DNA of 6,349 nt from Prolixibacteraceae bacterium (GCA_007116765.1 SKHV01000494.1:1-6349), one strand, 5' to 3'; positions 1 through 6,319 are shown, counted from the stretch's first letter. Notes: generated by a model not told the origin, from the letters alone. Program-made: numbers and translations.

Positions 1-93
1 AAAAATTCTTATTTTCGTATAAAATCTAATAAACAAGAGATACTTTTTATCATAAGAACAATAAAATTTCGAAACTAACACATAACAATAAAG
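1..93 (+). promoter_or_regulatory. Upstream region of the chemoreceptor gene, weak promoter-like word
   Basis: This AT-rich stretch precedes the chemoreceptor start. TACTTTTT at 41-48 matches seven of eight positions of the Bacteroidota -7 consensus TAnnTTTG. No clear TTTG sits at the expected -33 distance; the nearest is TTTTCG around 12-17. The bases before the ATG are A-rich (AATAAAG), which suits Bacteroidota translation starts, and no Shine-Dalgarno is visible. A chance match is quite possible in DNA this AT-rich. Confidence 0.25.
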
Positions 94-1902
94 ATGGGTA
101 AGAAAGAGAAAAAAACTAAAAAGGCTAATGGTTTTTTACAGAAATGGAATGACTTAAAAATTGGCGTTAAAATAGGCATAGGTTTTGGCCTGTTAATTAT
201 TTTGGCTGCTATAATTGGCATTGTAGCTATCAACAATATGGGAAAAATACAGGTCGAAACAAATTATCTGGCCAACGAATCGCTACCCACGGTGAATGAA
301 TCGGTAAGGGCTGATAAAGACTGGCGCGAAGTTTTGATTAACCTTCAGGCTTATGACCATTTACGTAATCCTTACTACTACAATCGAAGTAACGAATTTA
401 TAGGCAAATTTGAGCATTCGCTTGAAACCTTAATTGATATTTCGCAATATTCTGAACATTCTACACTAAGCAGTGAAAAACTCAATGAAATTAAGCAGTC
501 ACTTATTAACTTTAAATCCTTACATAGCCAATACTTTACTGCTGTTGAAAATAATCACAAACTGCTAAACTCAATAGAAGAGCAAATCAAAACCCTGCAA
601 AGAACTGCTCCGGGTTCAGCAGCACTAAACAGTATCAACGCAGCTTCATTTCATTTTTTTAGTGCAGTAAACAACAGAAAACCACATGAGCTGGATAATG
701 CAATACCCTACTTAAATCGTGCAAAAAATGAAGTAATTGGATTAAATACAGCCAATGCCAACAGAGCAAGAGCAATCATCAGCGATACTGAACAATTTAT
801 TTCAGGATACAAAAATGCACGTCTCATTGAATTGAAAAGAAATGAACAGGAAGATTTGATGAAAGTAGACGTTATGGCTCTTGCGGATGTTGGTGTAGAT
901 CAAATAACCGAAATGACCGAAAGTACTAACGGCATTATTACCGATTCGCGTATTTCATTACAATTAATAATGCTTATAATACTTGTAATAGGTGTTGTGT
1001 TAGGATATGCAATTTCATCGTCGATTACCCGCTCTATAAAAATGGGCTTGCAAATTGCACAAAATATTTCAAACGGTATATTACATCGCCAAAGAGAAGT
1101 TTCGCGTAAAGACGAAATTGGTGAATTGATGACAGCTCTTAACAGGATGAACAACCAACTCAAATTTATTGTGGAAGACATTTCAACCGGTATTGAGAAT
1201 ATGTTTATTTCTAGTCAAAAGCTCAATAAAAATGCAACCGGCCTAAGCGAAGCTGCTACCGATCAGGCTGCAACTACTGAAGAAATTTCCAGTTCAATTG
1301 AAGAATTGCATGCCAACTTCCTGCAAAATGCTGAAAATGCCAATACTACCGAACAGATTGCAATGGCATCAGTATCGGGCATACGCGAAGGAAATCAAGC
1401 TACAGAGCTTGCATCTAAATCGCTAAATTCTATCATAGAGCGTATTGGGTTTATTGGCGACCTCGCCTTCCAAACCAACATACTTGCATTAAATGCAGCG
1501 GTTGAAGCGGCACGTGCCGGCGAACACGGGCGTGGTTTTGCGGTTGTTGCCTCGGAAGTTAAACGCTTGGCCGATAGCAGTAAAGAAGCCGCGGAGATTA
1601 TAAACAAAGTATCGCGAGAAACTGTAATCGCATCGGACGAAGCGGGAGTGAAATTAAACAAAATTGTTCCCGAGATAGAAAAAACAGCAAACCTCATACA
1701 GGGAATTAAATTGGCAAGTAATGAGCAGGAAGCCGGCATTAATCAAATAAACAATGCTATTCAACAACTGAATAACATTGCTCAACAAAATGCATACAGC
1801 TCTGAAAATATGGCCAACTCATCGCAAGACCTTTCGGTTTTGGCCGATAAACTAAAAAAAACAATTTCATTTTTTCAGGTTGGTAACGATAACATGAACT
1901 AA
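94..1902 (+). CDS. Methyl-accepting chemotaxis protein (transmembrane chemoreceptor)
   Basis: A 602-residue inner-membrane receptor that would pass ligand binding to a CheA/CheW array. Seen in order: a very basic N-terminus (residues 1-27), a first membrane helix about 28-47, a mostly helical external region about 49-287, a second membrane helix about 289-308, a HAMP domain about 309-362 (DEIGEL at 340-345), then the cytoplasmic coiled-coil signalling hairpin. The hairpin tip is nearly canonical (AFQTNILALNAAVEAARAGE, 458-477). A methylation-type motif A-A-x-x-E-E-x-x-S-S lies at 392-401, with E396/E397 as likely sites; a second candidate is around ASNEQ (541-545). The sensor length (about 240 residues) and helical character suggest a helical bimodular (HBM-like) domain, an inference only. 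No CheR-tethering pentapeptide of the NWETF type is present. The ATG is fixed by an in-frame TAA 18 nt upstream and an A-rich leader. No che genes are adjacent. The family call is very secure; the ligand is unknown. Confidence 0.97.
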   Translation: MGKKEKKTKKANGFLQKWNDLKIGVKIGIGFGLLIILAAIIGIVAINNMGKIQVETNYLANESLPTVNESVRADKDWREVLINLQAYDHLRNPYYYNRSNEFIGKFEHSLETLIDISQYSEHSTLSSEKLNEIKQSLINFKSLHSQYFTAVENNHKLLNSIEEQIKTLQRTAPGSAALNSINAASFHFFSAVNNRKPHELDNAIPYLNRAKNEVIGLNTANANRARAIISDTEQFISGYKNARLIELKRNEQEDLMKVDVMALADVGVDQITEMTESTNGIITDSRISLQLIMLIILVIGVVLGYAISSSITRSIKMGLQIAQNISNGILHRQREVSRKDEIGELMTALNRMNNQLKFIVEDISTGIENMFISSQKLNKNATGLSEAATDQAATTEEISSSIEELHANFLQNAENANTTEQIAMASVSGIREGNQATELASKSLNSIIERIGFIGDLAFQTNILALNAAVEAARAGEHGRGFAVVASEVKRLADSSKEAAEIINKVSRETVIASDEAGVKLNKIVPEIEKTANLIQGIKLASNEQEAGINQINNAIQQLNNIAQQNAYSSENMANSSQDLSVLADKLKKTISFFQVGNDNMN

Positions 1903-1920
1903 ATTCACAATTATGATACA

Positions 1921-1957
1921 AAAAGCCTGAACAGTATTGAACTATTCAGGCTTTTTG
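1921..1957. terminator. Bidirectional intrinsic terminator between convergent genes
   Basis: A perfect 12-bp stem pairs AAAAAGCCTGAA (1921-1932) with TTCAGGCTTTTT (1946-1957). After one C/A mismatch, three further pairs (AGT with ACT) close a 5-base loop. The hairpin ends in a T tract when read on either strand. It lies 19 nt past the chemoreceptor stop codon and about 68 nt past the flavodoxin stop codon on the other strand, so it can end transcription of both convergent genes. Confidence 0.9.
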
Positions 1958-2024
1958 CATAATAAAACAGTTACAATTACGAGTCACTTAATTTCAAATA
2001 TTAAAAAATCAGAACTGTTAATCT

Positions 2025-2531
2025 CTAGCTGAACTCTTTCTTTAATTGTTCTGCCCAGTCTTCTATCCGTTTTTTGGATAAGCGAGCCTGGTTTTCCTGG
2101 TCGATGCACAGTCCACAGAATTTGTCACCGCGTTCGGCACGCGACGATTCGTAGGTGTAGCCTTCGCGCGAGGTGTAGCCTACCACATCGGCACCACAAG
2201 CTTCAACAATTTCAGCAAAAATGCCTATGCCGTCGTTAAAGTTTTCGGGATAGCCTTTTTGGTCGCCCATACCATAAATGGCAATTTTTTTGCCTTTCAA
2301 ATCCATGTCTTCCAGTGCAGGGACAAATTCGTCCCAGTAATTGGGCAACTCGCCGTCGAACCAGGTTGCAACACCTACAATTATGTTGTCGTATTTGGCA
2401 AACTGTTCCTCCGTTACATTTTCTGCGTCAACTATATCGACACTTTTCTTCCCAAAAGCTTCGGCAATCTTTTCACCAGTTTTGGCGGTCTTGTTTGAAT
2501 TGAAACTATAGAATATTCCTGTTTTTTTCAT
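2025..2531 (-). CDS. fldA: Long-chain flavodoxin (FMN electron carrier)
   Basis: A 168-residue soluble cytoplasmic electron-transfer protein that binds FMN without covalent attachment. It aligns nearly without gaps with my recollection of Anabaena flavodoxin. W57 in the TWFDGEL segment and Y94 in GDQKGYPENF (89-98) occupy the positions of the two aromatic residues that stack on the flavin. The long-chain insertion and C-terminal signature are present (GYTYESSRAERGDKF, 124-138, then DQENQ, 144-148). The phosphate loop is unusual: residues 9-15 read SFNSNKT where the classical form is G-T-x-T-G-x-T. A CGLC pair (C139, C142) replaces a usual VGLA. The ATG is fixed by an in-frame TGA 12 nt upstream. 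The gene follows E1 on the same strand after 176 bp with no visible terminator, so co-transcription is possible. Functional partners, such as a ferredoxin-like role with pyruvate:flavodoxin oxidoreductase, cannot be read from this window. Confidence 0.95.
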   Translation of the reverse strand: MKKTGIFYSFNSNKTAKTGEKIAEAFGKKSVDIVDAENVTEEQFAKYDNIIVGVATWFDGELPNYWDEFVPALEDMDLKGKKIAIYGMGDQKGYPENFNDGIGIFAEIVEACGADVVGYTSREGYTYESSRAERGDKFCGLCIDQENQARLSKKRIEDWAEQLKKEFS

Positions 2532-2550
2532 TTTATGTAGTCATTTAGTC

Positions 2551-2716
2551 ACTGGCTTTATGCTTCAGGCTGATGGCTTCAGGCTGATGGCTGTTCAGTG
2601 CTTTGAGTTTCTTTTTTCTTCTATCTTTTATCTTGATTTTTATGCTTACGCCTAACATCTTAAAATCTTGTCTTGATACTTGTGTCTTGATACTTAATAC
2701 TTGATAATCAATACTT
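2551..2716. repeat. Degenerate heptanucleotide (period-7) array between E1 and flavodoxin
   Basis: Read on the minus strand from 2716 down, the sequence parses into 7-bp units. AAGTATT (2716, 2702), AAGTATC (2695, 2681) and AAGACAC (2688) begin exactly 7 or 14 bases apart. After a one-base slip come AAGATGT (2661) and AAGCATA (2647). After another slip come AAGATAA (2634), AAGATAG (2627), AAGAAAA (2620) and AAGAAAC (2613). The same phase then carries AGCCATC (2592, 2578), AGCCTGA (2585, 2571), AGCATAA (2564) and AGCCAGT (2557). The perfect 14-bp tandem duplication at 2562-2589 and the GTCTTGATACTT pair at 2670-2681 and 2684-2695 are dimers of these heptamers. The first unit overlaps the last two codons and the stop codon of E1. 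There is no open reading frame. Its function is unknown. Confidence 0.8.
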
Positions 2717-4753
2717 CAACAATTCCTTAGCTGCTTCAATTATCTTATCGGTATTGGGCAAAATAGCTTTTTCGAGAATACGGCTAAAACCAACCGGTGT
2801 GTATGGTGAACCTACGCGTTTTACCGGCCCGTCGAGGTATTCAAATGCTTCTTCCATAATGATAGAAGTCACTTCGGAACCAAAGCCTGCAAATACTTTG
2901 TCCTCGTGTACTACCATGGCTTTATTGGTTTTCTTTATTGATTCGAGTATGGTTTCCTTATCAAGTGGTATTAACGATCTAAGGTCAATTACTTCAACTT
3001 CAATTCCCTCTTCGGCCAGTTTTTTGGCTGCATCGAGACTGTGAATCAGTGTATTGCCGTAGGTAATCAGCGTCAGGTCTTTCCCCTCGCGACGTATACG
3101 TGCTTTCCCAAATGGTACCTCAAAGTCGTCGGGTACTGGTGTGGCTGCCTGTGGCGCATTATACAATGCCTTGGGCTCCATGAACACGGTAATTCCGCGT
3201 GAACGCATCGATGTACGAAGCAAACCGGCAGCATCGTCGGCAAAGGTTGGATATACAATGCGTACACCCGGTATTGTAGCCAGTGCTCCTTCGATGTTTT
3301 GCGAGTGGTACAAACCACCGCCAATGTATCCTCCCGAGGCCAGCCTTATGGTCATATTCGGAACAAACTGCCCGTTTGAGCGCCAGTAATCGTGGCTCGA
3401 ATCGACGTATTGTTCCATGGCCGGCCAAAAGTAGTCGGCAAATTCAGCTCCTTCGATTACTATTCTTATCTTTTCATCAAAACGGCTCATGCCGTTAGCC
3501 GTTCCCACAATAAAATCTTCAGCAATGGGTGCGCTAAATACGCGTTCTTCGCCAAACTCCTGTTGCATTCCCTTGGTGACATTAAAAGCACCGCCTTTTT
3601 CTTTGTTGGCCACATCCTGCCCCCAAATGAAGGTGTCGGGATTTTCGCGGAACTCTTCTTTCAGGGTTTTGTTTATGGCTTCAACCAGTTTTATTTTATC
3701 GCCATCGTGGCTGTGCATGCCATCGGGATATTTTTCAGCTTTGTAAGGCTCGGGCATTACAAAATCGAAAATTGATTCGGGATCCGGGTCGGGGGCTTTC
3801 AATGCCTTTTTGTGAGCATCTTTGATAATTGCTTTTGCATCTTCTTCAATGGCTGCAAGTTCGTCTTCGGTAAAGCGTTCGTAACGCAACAGTAAGCGAC
3901 GGAATTTGGCCAATGGGTCGTAATCCTTCACATACTGGCGTTCGGCTTCGTTGCGGTACAGTTCATGACGGTCGGAGTTGGAGTGCGACTCCATGCGCAC
4001 ACAGTTGGCATGCACAATTACAGGTTCTCCGGCTTCAAGTGCATGTTTTTTGGCTTCAGCCATGGCGTTCATCGAGTCGAAAACATCTTTCCCGTTACAA
4101 TGTATAATCCTCAGGTTTTTGAACCCGGTGAAGTTGTTCGAGGGTTTGCGGTTGGCTGTTTGCATGTCCTTGGGCACCGAAATTCCATAACCGTTGTCCT
4201 GGATAACGAAAATCACGGGCAGCTTTTCGCGCGATGCACCGTTTATGGCCTCGTAAACATAGCCTTCGGAAAGCGACGATTCGCCGTGCGAAGTGATGGC
4301 TACACCCTTGTGCTTGTAATATTTCATGGCACGCCCCACGCCCACGGCATGGAGGTCGTGGTTGCCGGTACACGACGAAACATTATGTATGTTCCACTCG
4401 GGTTTAGCAAAGTGGTTCGACATGTGCCGCCCTCCACCGGCTACATCGGTAGCTTTTGAAATTCCGTTCAGGATAATTTCTTCGGTAGTTAAACCCGCCG
4501 AAAAGCAGGTCATCATATCCCTGTAATACGGGAACAGGTGGTCGGTTTCTTTATCGAAAACCTGCCCAACGGCAAACTGAATCCCGTCGTGCCCGGCATA
4601 GGGTGCATGGTACGACCAGCCTATGGCTTGCTTGAGGTAGTTGGGCGCTTTCTCATCGAGGCGGCGGCCTACTACCAATGTTTTGTACCACTGTTCAAGT
4701 ACATCTTTCTCGACGCTTTTAATTGAAAATTTCTTTGGATAATCATTTATCAT
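2708..4753 (-). CDS. Fused 2-oxoacid dehydrogenase E1 alpha/beta, probably branched-chain type
   Basis: A 681-residue thiamine diphosphate enzyme that decarboxylates a 2-oxoacid and reductively acylates the lipoyl group of E2. It contains both halves that are separate chains in many organisms. The alpha part (about 17-320) has YRD at 77-79, GGGRHM at 106-111, a cofactor and metal motif with E158, N187 and Y189, and the phosphorylation-loop-like HSNSD at 257-261. The beta part (about 350-681) has E412 in APIAED, the expected glutamate contacting the thiamine ring, and H483 in LYHSQ. A C-terminal transketolase-like domain (about 548-675) includes DLRSLIPLD at 590-598 and VVHED at 614-618. E158/N187/Y189 match the spacing of the magnesium ligands recalled for human branched-chain E1alpha (Glu, Asn, Tyr), where pyruvate dehydrogenase has Asp; this favours 2-oxoisovalerate-type substrates but does not prove it. 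The start is fixed by the in-frame E2 stop codon 9 nt upstream, giving a 6-nt intergenic gap. Confidence 0.95.
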   Translation of the reverse strand: MINDYPKKFSIKSVEKDVLEQWYKTLVVGRRLDEKAPNYLKQAIGWSYHAPYAGHDGIQFAVGQVFDKETDHLFPYYRDMMTCFSAGLTTEEIILNGISKATDVAGGGRHMSNHFAKPEWNIHNVSSCTGNHDLHAVGVGRAMKYYKHKGVAITSHGESSLSEGYVYEAINGASREKLPVIFVIQDNGYGISVPKDMQTANRKPSNNFTGFKNLRIIHCNGKDVFDSMNAMAEAKKHALEAGEPVIVHANCVRMESHSNSDRHELYRNEAERQYVKDYDPLAKFRRLLLRYERFTEDELAAIEEDAKAIIKDAHKKALKAPDPDPESIFDFVMPEPYKAEKYPDGMHSHDGDKIKLVEAINKTLKEEFRENPDTFIWGQDVANKEKGGAFNVTKGMQQEFGEERVFSAPIAEDFIVGTANGMSRFDEKIRIVIEGAEFADYFWPAMEQYVDSSHDYWRSNGQFVPNMTIRLASGGYIGGGLYHSQNIEGALATIPGVRIVYPTFADDAAGLLRTSMRSRGITVFMEPKALYNAPQAATPVPDDFEVPFGKARIRREGKDLTLITYGNTLIHSLDAAKKLAEEGIEVEVIDLRSLIPLDKETILESIKKTNKAMVVHEDKVFAGFGSEVTSIIMEEAFEYLDGPVKRVGSPYTPVGFSRILEKAILPNTDKIIEAAKELLKY

Positions 4754-4759
4754 GGTTTC

Positions 4760-6094
4760 TTATATTTTTCTGTTCACATCAAATTCTTCGAGCAAATCAG
4801 CAATACGTCTCAGGAATGCTCCTCCAAGTGCTCCATCAACAATGCGGTGGTCGTACGAGAGCGAAAGGAACATTTTATGGCGCACCACTATGGCATCGCC
4901 GGTTGGTGTTTCCATCACTGCCGGCTTTTTCTCAATGCTGCCAGTGGCAAGTATAGCTACTTGTGGCTGATTTATAATTGGAGTTCCAATAATGTTTCGG
5001 AACGAACCGAAATTAGTAATGCTAAATGTTCCACCGCTAATTTCGTCGGGCGAAAGCTTGTTGTTGCGGGCACGGTCGGCCAAATCGTTCAGACTGGCTG
5101 TTAAACCTGCAAGGTTCTTTTGGTCGGCATCGGTAATCACCGGGACAATTAGGTTGCCATCGGGTTTTGCAACTGCTATACCCACGTTTACTTTGGCGCG
5201 CAGAATCATTTTATCGCCATCGACCGAAGCATTCACCATGGGGAATTCGCGCAGTGCGGTTGCCACGGCTTCGGTAAATATGGGCATGTAGGTAAGCTTT
5301 TGTCCGTATTTCTTCTGGAATTCATCCTTCACTTTGGTTCTCCACAAAACGAGGTTGCTTACGTCGGCCTCAACTACTGAAGTAACATGTGGTGCAGTTT
5401 GTACTGAATGTACCATGTGATCGGCAATTAGCTTGCGAACACGATCCATTTCAACTACCTGATCGTTGGCTCCAATCGATACCGAAACTTTTGGTTTATC
5501 GGCTTTGGGTGCACTTTCTTTTGCAGCCTCGGGCTTTTCTCGGGCTTCTGGTTTGCTTTGGGGCTGTGCTCCGTCTTTTTTGTTTTCGATGTATTCGAGT
5601 ATGTCTTTTTTCTGCACACGGTTGTTTGCTCCGCTGCCTTCAATGCTTTCGAGCTCTTTTATTGAAATGTTTTCGGCTTTGGCAATGGAGCGCACCAGCG
5701 GAGAATAAAAGCGGGTTGCTTCGCCTGTGTCATCGGAATCGTCGCTTTTGTCTGACTCATCATTTTCTTCCTTCTCAGCTGAATCGGATTTTTTCTGTGC
5801 CTCAGGCTCTTTTTTGTTTTGGTCTTCGGCCTTATTATCGTCATCATCATCGTCGTCGGTTCTTATATAGGCTACAATTTCGCCCACATCGACTACCGAA
5901 TCTACTTCAAAAAGAATTTTAGAAACTACCCCGTCAACGGGAGACGGGATTTCCGAATCGACTTTTTCGGTTGCGATTTCAAAAAGGAGGTCGTCCTCTT
6001 CAACCTTGTCGCCTTCTTTTACAAACCATTTGGTTATGGTTGCTTCCTGAACGCTTTCTCCCATTTTGGGCATCAGCACTTTAAATTCTGACAT
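4760..6094 (-). CDS. 2-oxoacid dehydrogenase E2, dihydrolipoamide acyltransferase
   Basis: A 444-residue core subunit that moves an acyl group from its lipoyl arm to CoA. In order: one lipoyl domain (about 1-79) with the lipoylated lysine K44 in EIATEKVDSEIP; an acidic linker (80-127) opening with seven aspartates; the peripheral subunit-binding domain (about 128-171, starting RFYSPLVRSIAKAE) that docks E1 or E3; a Lys/Pro/Ala/Glu-rich linker (about 172-203); and the catalytic acyltransferase domain (about 212-444) with SITNFGSF (358-365) and the active-site H416-R-x-x-D420-G in YDHRIVDG. The family is certain; substrate could be branched-chain 2-oxoacids or pyruvate, and the partner E1 leans toward branched-chain. 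The ATG is fixed by an in-frame TAG two codons upstream. It is the first gene of the operon, with E1 starting 6 nt after its stop. The E3 gene is not in the window. Confidence 0.96.
   Translation of the reverse strand: MSEFKVLMPKMGESVQEATITKWFVKEGDKVEEDDLLFEIATEKVDSEIPSPVDGVVSKILFEVDSVVDVGEIVAYIRTDDDDDDDNKAEDQNKKEPEAQKKSDSAEKEENDESDKSDDSDDTGEATRFYSPLVRSIAKAENISIKELESIEGSGANNRVQKKDILEYIENKKDGAQPQSKPEAREKPEAAKESAPKADKPKVSVSIGANDQVVEMDRVRKLIADHMVHSVQTAPHVTSVVEADVSNLVLWRTKVKDEFQKKYGQKLTYMPIFTEAVATALREFPMVNASVDGDKMILRAKVNVGIAVAKPDGNLIVPVITDADQKNLAGLTASLNDLADRARNNKLSPDEISGGTFSITNFGSFRNIIGTPIINQPQVAILATGSIEKKPAVMETPTGDAIVVRHKMFLSLSYDHRIVDGALGGAFLRRIADLLEEFDVNRKI
5837..5857 (-). repeat. GAY trinucleotide run encoding seven aspartates in E2
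   Basis: Seven consecutive Asp codons (GAC/GAT mixed) encode residues 80-86 of E2, at the junction of the lipoyl domain and the first linker. The mixture of synonymous codons argues against a recent pure-triplet expansion, although slippage in whole codons would keep the frame. Confidence 0.85.
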
Positions 6095-6172
6095 ATGCTA
6101 ATTGTTTTTATGTTTTCAATTTCGTTAACATATAAACAGAATAGTGCTCAGAATGTTTTCAATTATATGTAA

Positions 6173-6205
6173 TTTAGACATTACAATTTTAGACATTTTT
6201 ACAAT
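6173..6205. repeat. 15-bp tandem duplication in the operon leader
   Basis: TTTAGACATTACAAT (6173-6187) is followed directly by a second copy at 6188-6205, identical except for three extra T bases after TTTAGACATT. The pair lies between the proximal promoter candidate and the E2 start codon. It could be a pair of binding sites or a neutral duplication. Confidence 0.6.
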
Positions 6206-6215
6206 GCTCACATTG
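6202..6215. promoter_or_regulatory. Small inverted repeat abutting the proximal -7 box
   Basis: CAATG (6202-6206) and CATTG (6211-6215) form a perfect 5-bp inverted repeat around CTCA. It lies directly against the candidate -7 box, where the transcription start would be expected, which is a typical operator position. Five-base arms are short enough to occur by chance. Confidence 0.25.
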
Positions 6216-6223
6216 CAAATATA
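6216..6223 (-). promoter_or_regulatory. Candidate -7 box TATATTTG upstream of E2
   Basis: The minus strand reads TATATTTG, a perfect match to the Bacteroidota -7 consensus TAnnTTTG. No TTG or TTTG is found 17-23 bases upstream, so the -33 element is missing. If used, the transcript would start near 6208-6211 and have a leader of roughly 115 nt. AT-rich background makes a chance match plausible. Confidence 0.35.
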
Positions 6224-6288
6224 CAAATGCCAATATATCTGCTTTTTTAAGCTTCATCTCTAACAGTATTCAGTGTTAATTAGCAGAA

Positions 6289-6319
6289 AAAACATAAAAA
6301 CACATTAATCTATATCAAA
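6289..6319 (-). promoter_or_regulatory. Candidate distal promoter TTTG-N19-TATGTTTT for the E2-E1 operon
   Basis: On the minus strand TTTG (6319-6316) is followed after 19 bases by TATGTTTT (6296-6289), seven of eight matches to TAnnTTTG. The spacing falls in the usual Bacteroidota range. It has a -33 element, unlike the proximal candidate, but the -7 match is imperfect. A transcript from here would have a leader of about 190 nt. Confidence 0.3.

Noticed and set aside
1395..1739. A 114-codon minus-strand open frame inside the chemoreceptor gene
   Set aside because: It is the complement of the conserved hairpin-tip coding region. Its Ala/Ser-rich translation reflects the receptor codons read backwards.
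2532..2707. A CRISPR array or an unlisted small gene in the E1-flavodoxin gap
   Set aside because: The repeats are 7-14 bp, contiguous and degenerate, with no unique spacers, and stops occur in all frames. The stretch fits a tandem heptamer array instead.
2670..2760. A terminator directly after E1
   Set aside because: On the minus strand there is no stable stem followed by a T run. The only nearby self-complementarity, around TTGATTATCAA (2711-2701), is a short AT-rich palindrome with no T tract.
3965..4459. A 164-codon plus-strand open frame opposite E1
   Set aside because: It is antisense to the strongly conserved cofactor-binding part of E1 and has no domain of its own; it is a shadow frame.
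5389..5922. A 177-codon plus-strand open frame opposite E2
   Set aside because: It lies wholly antisense to the lipoyl linker, binding domain and part of the catalytic domain of E2. Its translation is rich in Cys, Leu, Arg and Phe without any recognisable domain, as expected from the complement of a well-supported gene.
4751..6094. A frameshift or split gene at the tight E2-E1 junction
   Set aside because: Both proteins are full length with complete termini and their own ATG and stop codons. E2 and E1 are normally separate polypeptides.
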